NCBI RefSeq assembly: GCF_002093975.1
Contig: NZ_MSZZ01000022.1
Coordinates: 144,478 to 208,477, forward strand
DNA length: 64,000 nt
Direction of reading: 5' to 3'
Source: Thermoactinospora rubra
Lineage (GTDB): Bacteria; Actinomycetota; Actinomycetes; Streptosporangiales; Streptosporangiaceae
The first letter of the stretch is position 1. The number at the start of each line of letters is the position of its first letter. The position numbers and the translations under genes are program-made. Positions 1 through 8,322 of the stretch are shown here, in pieces. The notes under the pieces were generated by a model that was not told the origin of the DNA, searched no databases, and was given only the letters and a program-made list of their open reading frames with translations.

Positions 1-14
1 ACCGGTCTACTCCC

Positions 15-437
15 TTACCACGGGCGCGACGTCGACAGCTCCGCCCGCACCGCGGGCGTCAGCACCTGCCCCGCGCGCTCGACGAGAATCGTCATCTGGT
101 AGGCGACCAGCCCCATGTCGCAGTCGGGGGCGGCCAGCACCGCCAGACACGAGCCGTCGCTGATCGACATGACCAGCAGCAGCCCGCGCTGCATCTCCAC
201 GAGGGTCTGGGTGACGTTCCCGCCCTCGAACACTCGCGCGGCGCCCTGAGTGAGGCTGATCAACCCGGCCGCGATGGCCGCGAGCTGGTCGGCCCGGTCC
301 TTGGGGAAGCCGCGGGAGAAGGCCATGGGCAGCCCGTCGGCGGAGACCACGACCGCGTGCGCGACGCCGGGCACGTCCTCCACGAACCGGGTGACCAGCC
401 AGTTCACGTCACGCGCTGCCTGACTCAGTTCCCTCAT
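15..437 (-). CDS. cvnB: Roadblock/LC7 domain protein CvnB of a truncated conservon
   Basis: A 140-aa protein with a single roadblock/LC7 fold (about residues 10-120; core around GVAHAVVVSADGLPMAFS and DCDMGLVAYQM). In Streptomyces conservons CvnB works with the sensor kinase-like CvnA, the DUF742 protein CvnC and the small GTPase CvnD as a membrane-associated switch resembling eukaryotic G-protein complexes. The ATG start lies 29 bases inside the end of the upstream cvnA, implying translational coupling. The protein is very similar along its length to the second CvnB at 20872-21294. The cvnC and cvnD partners expected next on this strand would lie beyond the left edge. Function is assigned by family and context. 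Confidence 0.9.
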   Translation of the reverse strand: MRELSQAARDVNWLVTRFVEDVPGVAHAVVVSADGLPMAFSRGFPKDRADQLAAIAAGLISLTQGAARVFEGGNVTQTLVEMQRGLLLVMSISDGSCLAVLAAPDCDMGLVAYQMTILVERAGQVLTPAVRAELSTSRPW

Positions 438-3120
438 AGTGACTCCCCTCCTGTCGGCCTCTCTTGATCCCCTGCTGGTAACTGGAGAGCCGGTCGCGTA
501 CCTCGTGCGGCGAGACGGGCGGCGCGGGCGGCATCGGCTGGGGCGGCGGGGGCGGCGCGCCTGGCACCAGGTTGGCCCTGGGAGTGCGTTTGGGCAAGCC
601 GGCCCGGGTGGTCCCGGCCTGCTGGGGCTGGACCGCCGGCTCGGCCACCGCTCCCCAGCCGTCGCCCCTCGGCGGGGCGGCGGGCCGCTCGGCGGGCCGT
701 TCCGCAGGCACGGGCGCCCTGGTGAACCAGCTGCTGGGCTGCTCCATCGAGTCGAAGACCGGCAGGCGCTCCTCCTCCGCGCGAGGCTCGATGCGGGGCT
801 CGATGTGGGGCTCCATGCGGGATGGCTCCACGCGCGGCTCCATCCAGGAGTCCGTGCGCGACTCCACCCGGCCCAGCGGATCGACCGGCGCGCCGCCGTG
901 CCCCACCGAGTTCGTGTTCGGGTTCGGGTTCGGGAAGGACGGCAGGCTCGGCAGCTCCGCCGACGACGGAGACGGCCTGCTGAACCAGGAGGAGGCCGGC
1001 TCCGCCGCCCGGTCGAACGCCGCCCGGTCGAAGTCCACCCGGTCGAAGCTGTCCATGGTCGGGGCGACGTCGAAGGAGGGGTGCCCGTAGGTGAACGGGT
1101 CGGGCGAGGCCGGTGGCGGGGGCGGCGGCGCGGGCACCTGGCCGGGCACCACCGTGAGCAGGTGCTCCGGCAGCAGCACCATCGCCGACAGGCCGCCCAC
1201 GTCCTGCTGGCGCAGCTGCACCCGGATGTCGTGGCGCAGGGCCAGGCGGCCGACCACGAACAGGCCCATCCGGCGGGAGACCGACACGTCCACCACGGGC
1301 GGGTGGGCCAGCCGCCAGTTGGCCTGGGCGAGCTCTTCCTGCGTCATGCCGATGCCCTGGTCGGACACCGACACCATGACGCCGCCGCCGTCGATGCGGC
1401 TGCTGGAGATCACCACCTTGGTGTCGTGCCGGGAGAAGGAGATGGCGTTCTCCACCAGCTCGGCGAGCAGGTGGACCACGTCGTTGACGGCCTGGCCGAC
1501 GACGGCGACGTCGGAGGCCACCTGGATGCTGACCCGGTCGTAGTTCTCCACCTCGCCGAGCGCCGCCCGCACGACGTCGAGCAGCTCGACCGGCTGGGTC
1601 CACTTGCGGGCGATCTCCTGGCCGGCCAGGACCAGCAGGTTCTCGCTGTTGCGCCGCATGCGGGTGGCCAGGTGGTCCAGCTTGAACAGGTCGCCGAGCC
1701 TGGCGTCGTCGCGCTCGCCCCGCTCCAGCCGCTCGATCAGCGTCAGCTGCCGCTCGACCAGGGTCTGGCTGCGGCGCGAGAGGTTGACGAACATCGCGTT
1801 GACGTTGGCGCGGAGCTTGGCCTCCTCGCCCGCCAGCCGTACGGCCTCGCGGTGGACCTCGTCGAAGGCCCGCGCCACCTCGCCGACCTCATCCCTGGTG
1901 AAGATGCCGATGGGCGGCACCTCCGGGATGTCCATGGCATCGCCGTCGCGGGCCTCGCGCAGCCGCTGGACGAACTCCGGCAGCTTCTGGCCGGCGATCT
2001 CCAGGGCCTCCCTGCGCAGCCGCCGCAGCGGGCGCACCAGCGACCTGGCCACCCCGGTGGTGATGAGCAGGACGGCCACGAGCAGGGCCACGACGGCCCC
2101 GGCGACCACGAAGGCGCGCCGCCGCTCGGTCGAGCTGAGCTCCTCGCTCCTGAGCACGATCGCGTCGGCCTGGGCGCGCTCGACGTTACGCATCGCGTCG
2201 AGGATCACCCTGCTCGCCTCGAACCACTCGCGGGCGTCGTCGCTCTTGGTGAGGTCCAGGCCGCGCAGCGGGGCGCCGGAGGTGGCCCGGGTGAGCACCA
2301 GCTCGCGCAGGAACAGGGCGCGGTCGGCGCCGCGGCCGTTGACGGCCTCGTCGAACCGGCGGCGCTCCTCGGCGGTGGCCTCGTCGGCGAACGCCTTGCG
2401 CTCGATCTGCTCGCGCGACAGCTCGCCGAGGAAGCGCTGCAGCTGGTCGTTCTCGAAGCGGCCCTCCACCAGCACCACGGTGAGCAGCGCCTGCTGGAGC
2501 GACAGGCTCTCCTTGGCCCTGGCCAGGGCCTGGAGCATGCGGTTCTGGCGGAAGAGGGCGTCGTCGTCGGCGCCCTTGCTGACCTCGTCGTGGACGGTCA
2601 GCAGGTCGCCGATGACGGTGGTGTACAGGTCGACGGTGGCGCCGGGCAGGAGGTCGCCTTCGAGCGCCTGCTTGCGCAGCTCGCGCAGGTCCTCCAGCCG
2701 GGTCTTCATGGTCTCGACCTCGTCGGCGGTGCGGCCGGTGAGCTCGCCGGCGAGCTGGGCCGCGGTGTCGGTGGCCGCCTGGGCGGCGGTGTCGACCTCG
2801 GCCAGCTGCCTGGCGATCCCGTCACGTCCGCCGGCGGGCCGTCCCCGGGCGACGAACCAGGACACCCTGGCCCGCTCGTCGGCCAGGTGGTGGGTGAGCT
2901 CGCCGACCTGGCTCGACAGCCTGGCCAGGTCACTGGTCCTGGCGTACTCCGCGGCCGCGCCGGTGGAGTTGAGCACCTGAATGCCGCCGAGCAGCACGGC
3001 GGCCGCGGTGGGCACCAGGATGAGGGCGACGAGCCGGGCGCGAACCCGCCAGTTGCGCAATCGCCATCTGCTGTCGCTCCCCGCCGGGGGACGCCTCTCA
3101 CCCATCTGTTGTCCTGACAT
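409..3120 (-). CDS. cvnA: Nitrate/sulphonate-sensing-domain histidine kinase-like protein CvnA
   Basis: A 903-aa membrane sensor, first gene of the left conservon. Visible in order: basic N-terminus; transmembrane segment at about 30-49; extracytoplasmic nitrate/nitrite-sensing-type helical domain (about 60-330); second membrane helix (about 335-357); HAMP-like linker; helix carrying KLDHLATRMRR (His near 481); GHKL ATPase domain with an N-box-like HLLAELVENAISFS near 555 and a DQGIGM G-box near 590; and a Pro-rich, low-complexity tail from about 660. Full-length for CvnA. The ATG at 3120 is the first good start, and the next genes are read in the same direction. The tail has short repeats of acidic and Phe-rich character (SFDRVDFDRAAFDRA). 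The signal sensed is unknown. Confidence 0.9.
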   Translation of the reverse strand: MSGQQMGERRPPAGSDSRWRLRNWRVRARLVALILVPTAAAVLLGGIQVLNSTGAAAEYARTSDLARLSSQVGELTHHLADERARVSWFVARGRPAGGRDGIARQLAEVDTAAQAATDTAAQLAGELTGRTADEVETMKTRLEDLRELRKQALEGDLLPGATVDLYTTVIGDLLTVHDEVSKGADDDALFRQNRMLQALARAKESLSLQQALLTVVLVEGRFENDQLQRFLGELSREQIERKAFADEATAEERRRFDEAVNGRGADRALFLRELVLTRATSGAPLRGLDLTKSDDAREWFEASRVILDAMRNVERAQADAIVLRSEELSSTERRRAFVVAGAVVALLVAVLLITTGVARSLVRPLRRLRREALEIAGQKLPEFVQRLREARDGDAMDIPEVPPIGIFTRDEVGEVARAFDEVHREAVRLAGEEAKLRANVNAMFVNLSRRSQTLVERQLTLIERLERGERDDARLGDLFKLDHLATRMRRNSENLLVLAGQEIARKWTQPVELLDVVRAALGEVENYDRVSIQVASDVAVVGQAVNDVVHLLAELVENAISFSRHDTKVVISSSRIDGGGVMVSVSDQGIGMTQEELAQANWRLAHPPVVDVSVSRRMGLFVVGRLALRHDIRVQLRQQDVGGLSAMVLLPEHLLTVVPGQVPAPPPPPPASPDPFTYGHPSFDVAPTMDSFDRVDFDRAAFDRAAEPASSWFSRPSPSSAELPSLPSFPNPNPNTNSVGHGGAPVDPLGRVESRTDSWMEPRVEPSRMEPHIEPRIEPRAEEERLPVFDSMEQPSSWFTRAPVPAERPAERPAAPPRGDGWGAVAEPAVQPQQAGTTRAGLPKRTPRANLVPGAPPPPPQPMPPAPPVSPHEVRDRLSSYQQGIKRGRQEGSHYEGTESGSA

Positions 3121-3371
3121 CGGCCGAAAATTTCCGACGGGTCTTTCTCCGTGTACAGCCGAGTACGGTACACACGTCTACCAGTTCGGCCAAACAAACA
3201 TTACGCGACAAAACTCGAGCAATGGGGCTCAGGCCAAGAAAGCTGGAGCTCCCAATCCTGTCGCTCTTGTGCGGTTGTGAACGTCTATGTCCTAGTATGA
3301 GCGGTTGGGCCGCGCCAATAGGTAACAGTCAGGGCTCCGGCAGGTCACAGCGTTGAGGGAATCTTCTCGAA

Positions 3372-3386
3372 GGACATATGTTGTCC
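3372..3386. promoter_or_regulatory. Small inverted repeat upstream of the betaine ABC operon
   Basis: GGACA and TGTCC arms separated by five bases, about 30 bases before the chosen GTG start. It could be an operator or a leader hairpin. The 295-base region 3121-3415 between cvnA and this operon holds no other gene I can support, so both divergent promoters must lie in it. Confidence 0.25.
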
Positions 3387-3415
3387 CATCATGCTCTGAT
3401 CCTCTGGAGGGAATT

Positions 3416-4489
3416 GTGCGGGTTGCTCCCGAGAGACCGAGCATCGACCCGGCCGGAATCAAGGTCACCGGACTGTGGAAGATCTTCGGCCCGAGGGCGG
3501 AGCGTGTGCTGGCCGGCGAGGACAGGAATCTCGACCCCGAGGAGCTGCGCCGCAGGACCGGCTGCACCGCGGCCGTGCGTGACGTCTCCTTCGAGGTACG
3601 GCCCGGCGAGATGTTCGTCGTCATGGGCCTGTCGGGAAGCGGCAAGTCCACGCTGGTGCGCTGCCTGACCCGGCTCGTCGAGCCCACGGCGGGCGAGATC
3701 AGCATCGGCGGCGAGGACGTCGTGCGCGCCTCCCCCGCACAGCTGCGCGAGCTGCGCCGCCACCGGGTCAGCATGGTCTTCCAGCACTTCGGGCTGCTGC
3801 CGCACCGCCGCGTCATCGACAACGTCGCCTACGGCCTGGAGATCCAGGGCAAGCCCAAGGCGGCCAGGCGGGAACGCGCCAGGCAGATCCTCGCCCTGGT
3901 CGGGCTCGACGGCCACGCCGACTCCTACCCCGACCAGCTGTCCGGCGGCATGCAGCAGCGGGTGGGGCTGGCCCGCGCACTCGCCGTCGACCCGGAGGTC
4001 ATGCTGTTCGACGAGCCGTTCAGCGCGCTGGACCCGCTGATCCGCCGGGACATGCAGGCCGAGGTCGTCCGCCTGCACCGCGAGGTCGGCAAGACCATGG
4101 TCTTCATCACCCACGACCTGTCGGAGGCCCTGAAGCTGGGCGAGCGCATCGCCATCATGCGCGCCGGGGCGATCGTCCAGCTCGGCACCCCCGAGGAGCT
4201 GGTGGGCGCGCCCGCTGACGACTACGTCGCCGACTTCGTGCGCGACGTCCCGCGCAGCGAGGTGCTCTCGCTGCGGTGGATCTGCCGCGACCCCGAGCCC
4301 GGGGAGTCGCTGGAGGGCCCCGAGCTGCCCGCGCACACCGTCATCAAGGACGCCGTGCCCGTGGCCGCCGCCTCCGCCCAGCCGATCCGCGTGGTCGACG
4401 GCGAGAAGCTCGTGGGCGTGGTGGACCGGGTGGACATCCTCGGCTCGCTGGCCCCGGCGCCGGCCGTACCGGAGAAGGCTCCGGCATGA
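3416..4489 (+). CDS. Glycine betaine/proline ABC transporter ATP-binding protein
   Basis: A 357-aa ATPase of the ProV/OpuAA family that powers import of quaternary amine osmolytes. Walker A is GLSGSGKST (residues 71-79), the signature LSGGMQQRVGLARAL begins at about 175, and Walker B is MLFDEPFSALDP. The C-terminus is a short regulatory extension with one CBS-like half (PIRVVDGEKLVGVVDRVDIL), as in OpuAA/ProV. I chose GTG at 3416, preceded at ideal distance by GGAGG, over a TTG at 3353 that would add 21 unconserved residues. The stop overlaps the permease start (ATGA), so the genes are translationally coupled. Substrate is inferred from family and from the adjacent choline dehydrogenase. Confidence 0.93.
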   Translation: MRVAPERPSIDPAGIKVTGLWKIFGPRAERVLAGEDRNLDPEELRRRTGCTAAVRDVSFEVRPGEMFVVMGLSGSGKSTLVRCLTRLVEPTAGEISIGGEDVVRASPAQLRELRRHRVSMVFQHFGLLPHRRVIDNVAYGLEIQGKPKAARRERARQILALVGLDGHADSYPDQLSGGMQQRVGLARALAVDPEVMLFDEPFSALDPLIRRDMQAEVVRLHREVGKTMVFITHDLSEALKLGERIAIMRAGAIVQLGTPEELVGAPADDYVADFVRDVPRSEVLSLRWICRDPEPGESLEGPELPAHTVIKDAVPVAAASAQPIRVVDGEKLVGVVDRVDILGSLAPAPAVPEKAPA

Positions 4490-6372
4490 GCCTGCAGGCC
4501 ACCGCCGCGCCCGCGGCCGTCCGGCTGCCGCGCTGGCTGGTCCCGGCGGGCGTGGCGGCGCTGTTCGTGGCGGCCTACCTGGTCTTCAAGGGGACCGGCA
4601 CGCTGCCGCACGACAAGGAGGCGCCGCAGTTCCTGGCCATCACGGACCTGCGCGAGTGGATCGACGCCAACCGCAACTCCAGCCCGGTCTTCCTGTACTT
4701 CGTCAACTACATCCGGATCTACGTCGGCGAGCTGTACACCGCCCTGTATGTGGCGCTGACCTCGCTGGGCTGGCCGGGGCTGATCGGCGTGATGGGCGGG
4801 CTGGGCTGGCTGGCGGGCGGCTGGCGCGTCGGCCTGGCGGCGGTGGCCGGGTTCGGCTCGTTCGCGGTGCTGGGGCTGTGGGACGAGAGCGTGCTGACCC
4901 TCACCCTGGTGGTGGCCGCGGTGCTGCTGTCGCTGCTGGTCGGGATGCCGCTGGGCGTGTGGGCGGGCCGCTCGCCGCGGCTGCGCAGGCTGGTGACGCC
5001 CGCGCTGGACGTCATGCAGATCATGCCGACGTTCGCCTACCTGGCGCCGCTGGTGCTGTTCTTCCAGATCGGCCCGATCGCGGGCATCGTGGCCACGATG
5101 ATCTACTCGATCCCGCCCGCGATCCGGATCACCGCACTGGCGATCGAGCAGGTCTCCCCCACCGCCGTGGAGGCCTCCGCCTCGCTGGGCGCCACGCGCT
5201 GGCAGACGCTGCGCAAGGTCTACCTGCCGCTGGGCCGCTCGACCATGGCGCTCGCGGTCAACCAGACCATCATGATGGCGCTGTCCATGGTCGTCATCGC
5301 GGCGTTGATCGCCGCGCCGGGGCTGGGCGACATCATCATCCGCGGCCTGTCGCGCGCCCAGGTCGGCATCATGCTCCCGGCCGGCATCGCGATCGTCGTC
5401 ATGGCGGTGGTGCTGGACCGGATCACCATGGCCGCCGCCCGGCGCGGGCCGCACGACCGCATCGGGCGGGCCCGCCTGCTGGGCGCCGCGGCGCCGGCCG
5501 TTCTCGGGCTCGCGGGCACGGCGGTGCTGCCGGCGCAGTACCCGGAGGACTGGTCGGTCCGCTTCGTCACCCAGGTCAACGAGGCCGTCCGGTGGGCGGA
5601 GACCAACTGGTACCCGGTCACCGCCTTCGTCAAGGACGTCACCAGCGCGGTGCTGCTGAACCCGCTGGAGGGCCTGCTCACCTCCGCGCCGTGGTGGCTG
5701 GTCGCCGCCGCCGTGCTGACGGTGGGCTGGTGGGCCGGCGGGGTACGGCCGGCGCTCACGGCCCTGGGCTGCCTGCTGGCGATCGCGCTGCTCGGCGTGT
5801 GGGAGCACGCGATGAGCACGCTGAGCATGGTCCTGGTCGCGGTGGTGTTCACGCTCGCCGCCGGGCTCCTGCTGGGCGTGGCGGCCGCCCGCCGGCCACG
5901 GTTCTCGGCCGTCCAGCGGCCGATCCTGGACGCCGCGCAGACCATGCCGTCCTTCGTCTACCTGCTGCCGGCGCTGGCGCTGTTCGAGTCGACCAAGTTC
6001 ACGGCCATCTTCGCCTCGGTGATCTACTCCATTCCGCCGGTCGTCCGCCTGGTCGAGGACGGCATACGCGGGGTGCCCGAGACAGTGGTGGAGGCGGCGA
6101 CGGCCGCCGGCTCCACTCCGCGGCAGCTGTTGTGGAAGGTGCAGCTGCCGATGGCGCGCCGGGCCATCATGCTCGCCGCCAACCAGGGGATCGTGATGAC
6201 GCTCGCCATGGTCGTCATCGGCGGCATGGTCGGGGCGGGCGCTCTCGGCTACGACGTGATCACCGGCTTCTCCCAGCGCTCGGACTTCGGGATGGGCTTC
6301 GCCGCCGGTGTGGCGACGGTGCTGCTCGGGGTCATGCTTGACCGCATCACTACCGCGAGGAGATCTTCATGA
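4486..6372 (+). CDS. Glycine betaine ABC transporter, tandem-fused double permease
   Basis: A 628-aa membrane protein containing two complete ProW/OpuAB-type permease domains in one chain. Each half has several membrane helices and an EAA-type cytoplasmic loop: EASASLGATRWQTLRKVYLPL in the first half and EAATAAGSTPRQLLWKVQLPM in the second. Between them is a linker of about 100 residues with extra hydrophobic segments. Most relatives are single-domain permeases acting as homodimers, so the fusion supplies both subunits at fixed stoichiometry. The start overlaps the ATPase stop (ATGA), and its stop overlaps the binding-protein start. The halves are diverged from each other, so the duplication looks old. 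Confidence 0.92.
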   Translation: MSLQATAAPAAVRLPRWLVPAGVAALFVAAYLVFKGTGTLPHDKEAPQFLAITDLREWIDANRNSSPVFLYFVNYIRIYVGELYTALYVALTSLGWPGLIGVMGGLGWLAGGWRVGLAAVAGFGSFAVLGLWDESVLTLTLVVAAVLLSLLVGMPLGVWAGRSPRLRRLVTPALDVMQIMPTFAYLAPLVLFFQIGPIAGIVATMIYSIPPAIRITALAIEQVSPTAVEASASLGATRWQTLRKVYLPLGRSTMALAVNQTIMMALSMVVIAALIAAPGLGDIIIRGLSRAQVGIMLPAGIAIVVMAVVLDRITMAAARRGPHDRIGRARLLGAAAPAVLGLAGTAVLPAQYPEDWSVRFVTQVNEAVRWAETNWYPVTAFVKDVTSAVLLNPLEGLLTSAPWWLVAAAVLTVGWWAGGVRPALTALGCLLAIALLGVWEHAMSTLSMVLVAVVFTLAAGLLLGVAAARRPRFSAVQRPILDAAQTMPSFVYLLPALALFESTKFTAIFASVIYSIPPVVRLVEDGIRGVPETVVEAATAAGSTPRQLLWKVQLPMARRAIMLAANQGIVMTLAMVVIGGMVGAGALGYDVITGFSQRSDFGMGFAAGVATVLLGVMLDRITTARRSS

Positions 6373-7340
6373 GGATGCGCCTGCTCGCAGGCTTTTTAGT
6401 GCTCGGCATGAGCGTCGCCGGATGCGGCGGCGCCAAGGTGGACACCGCGCCGCAAACCGGCGCCCCCACGGCGGGGTCGGCTCCGGCCTCCTCGGCGGCG
6501 GGCACCGTCAAGATCGCGATCAACCCTTGGGTGGGCTACGAGGCCAGCGCCAACGTGGTGGCCTACCTGCTGAAGAACGAGCTCGGCTACCAGGTGGAGA
6601 TGCCGGAGCTCAAGGAGCAGGTGGCCTGGGAGGGCTTCGAGACCGGCACGGTCGACGTGATCATCGAGAACTGGGGTCACGAGGACCTGAAGAAGAAGTT
6701 CATCGAGGAGAAGAAGGTCGCCGTCGAGGCCGGCTCCACCGGCAACAAGGGCGTCATCGGCTGGTACGTGCCCAAGTGGATGGCCGACAAGTACCCCGAC
6801 ATCACCGACTGGAAGAACCTCAACAAGTACGCCGACCTGTTCAAGACCTCCGAGTCCGGCGACAAGGGCGCGCTGCTGTTCGGCGACCCCTCCTACGTCA
6901 GCAACGAGGAAGCGCTGATCAAGAACCTCAAGCTGAACTTCAAGGTCGTCACCGGCGGCTCGGAGGCCGCCCTGATCAAGAGCGCCCAGCAGGCGCAGGA
7001 GCAGAAGAAGCCGCTGCTGTTCTACTTCTGGGACCCGCACTGGCTGTTCAGCAAGATCGAGCTGGTCCGCGTCAAGCTGCCCCCGTACACCCCGGGCTGC
7101 GACGCCGACCCCAAGAAGGTAGCCTGCGACTACCCTGAGCTGGACCTCGACAAGATCGTGAGCAAGAAGTTCGCCGACACCGGCGGCAAGGCCTACGAGC
7201 TGGTCAAGAACTTCAGCTGGACCAACGAGGACCAGAACCAGGTCGCCCTCGACATCAACAACGGCACCGACCCCCAGGAAGCGGCCAAGAAGTGGATCGA
7301 GGCCAACCCCGCCAAGTGGCAGGCCTGGATCCCCAAGTGA
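6369..7340 (+). CDS. Glycine betaine-type substrate-binding lipoprotein 1
   Basis: A 323-aa extracytoplasmic binding protein of the OpuAC/ProX type. A short signal peptide ends in a lipobox (MSVAGC), so the mature protein should be lipid-anchored outside the membrane. The body begins with the typical KIAINPWVGYEASANVVAYL, and Trp/Tyr residues that could form the cation-binding cage recur (WVGYE, ENWGHED, GWYVPKW, YFWDPHW). ATGA overlap with the permease places it in the operon. Codon 10 in the signal peptide is TTA, which is very rare in this DNA and may make translation depend on a bldA-type tRNA. Choline, betaine and other betaine-like ligands are all possible. Confidence 0.92.
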   Translation: MRMRLLAGFLVLGMSVAGCGGAKVDTAPQTGAPTAGSAPASSAAGTVKIAINPWVGYEASANVVAYLLKNELGYQVEMPELKEQVAWEGFETGTVDVIIENWGHEDLKKKFIEEKKVAVEAGSTGNKGVIGWYVPKWMADKYPDITDWKNLNKYADLFKTSESGDKGALLFGDPSYVSNEEALIKNLKLNFKVVTGGSEAALIKSAQQAQEQKKPLLFYFWDPHWLFSKIELVRVKLPPYTPGCDADPKKVACDYPELDLDKIVSKKFADTGGKAYELVKNFSWTNEDQNQVALDINNGTDPQEAAKKWIEANPAKWQAWIPK

Positions 7341-7392
7341 CCGATCGCGTCCGCGGCTCCCGGCCTCCGGGGGCCGCGGCACGGAGACTCCC

Positions 7393-8322
7393 ATGAAGAC
7401 CAAACTGCTCGCTGTACCGCTCGCCCTGATCCTGCTGGCCGCCTGCACCGCCGAGGACCCGCAGCAGCAGGCCGCCGGCAAGGGCACGGTGCGGATCGAC
7501 GTCCACGGCTGGGTGGGCTACGAGGCCACCGCCGCCGTGCTGTCCTACCTGCTGGAGCACGAGCTCGGCTACCGGGTGATCCAGCGCAAGACCACCGAGG
7601 ACAAGTCCTGGCCGGACTTCGAGACCGGCAAGGTCGACGTCATCGTCGAGAACTGGGGTCACGAGGACCTCAAGAAGAAGTACATCGAGGAGAAGAAGGT
7701 CGCGGTCTCCGCCGGACTCAACGGCAACAAGGGCGTCATCGGCTGGTACATCCCGCAATGGATGGCCGACGAGTATCCCGGCATCACGGACTGGCGCACC
7801 CTCAACCGGCGGGCGTCCCTGTTCCGGACCGAGAAGACCGGGGAGCAGGGCCAGCTCCTCGACGGCGACCCGACGTTCGTGACCAACGACGAGGCTCTGG
7901 TCAGGAACCTCGGGCTGAACTTCAAGGTCGTCTACTCCGGCAGCGAGGACGCGCTGATCAAGGCCGCCCAGGAGGCGACCAAGAAGCGCAAGCCGCTGCT
8001 GATGTACTTCTACGAGCCGCAGTGGCTGTTCACCAAGCTCAAGCTCGTGAAGGTGAACCTGCCGCCCTACGCCATCGGCTGCGACGCCGACCCGGCCAAG
8101 GTCAAGTGCGACTACCCGCCCTACCTGCTCGACAAGATCGTCAGCGCCCGGTTCGCCCGCGAGGGCGGCGCCGCCTACGAGCTCGTGCGCAACTTCCAGT
8201 GGACCAACGACCACCAGAACAAGGTCGCCGGCGACATCGTGAGCGGCATGAAGCCCGAAGAGGCCGCCAGGAAGTGGGTCCAGGAGAACAAGATCGTGTG
8301 GAAGGACTGGATGCCCAGGTGA
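7393..8322 (+). CDS. Glycine betaine-type substrate-binding lipoprotein 2
   Basis: A 309-aa paralogue of the preceding gene, 52 bases downstream, with its own signal peptide and lipobox (LILLAAC). The mature part aligns with the first copy throughout (WVGYEAT, ENWGHEDLKKKYIEEKKVAV, NKGVIGWYIPQWMADEYPGITDW). Two binding proteins with one ATPase and one fused permease suggest a single transporter that accepts different ligands through alternative receptors. The gene is coupled to the choline dehydrogenase by a GTGA overlap, so this copy is the better candidate for choline binding; that is inference. Confidence 0.92.
   Translation: MKTKLLAVPLALILLAACTAEDPQQQAAGKGTVRIDVHGWVGYEATAAVLSYLLEHELGYRVIQRKTTEDKSWPDFETGKVDVIVENWGHEDLKKKYIEEKKVAVSAGLNGNKGVIGWYIPQWMADEYPGITDWRTLNRRASLFRTEKTGEQGQLLDGDPTFVTNDEALVRNLGLNFKVVYSGSEDALIKAAQEATKKRKPLLMYFYEPQWLFTKLKLVKVNLPPYAIGCDADPAKVKCDYPPYLLDKIVSARFAREGGAAYELVRNFQWTNDHQNKVAGDIVSGMKPEEAARKWVQENKIVWKDWMPR

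Noticed and set aside
439..3117. Long + strand ORF opposite cvnA (892 aa) and similar long antisense ORFs opposite the second cvnA, hutF/hutI, hutU, the multidrug exporter, glnD and the peptidase
   Set aside because: They follow from GC3 bias on the opposite strand, have low-complexity Arg/Gly/Ala-rich translations and show no domain, while the sense frames have full conserved domains.
3353..3415. TTG start for the betaine ATPase at 3353
   Set aside because: No ribosome site and 21 unconserved residues; the GTG at 3416 has GGAGG at the right distance.
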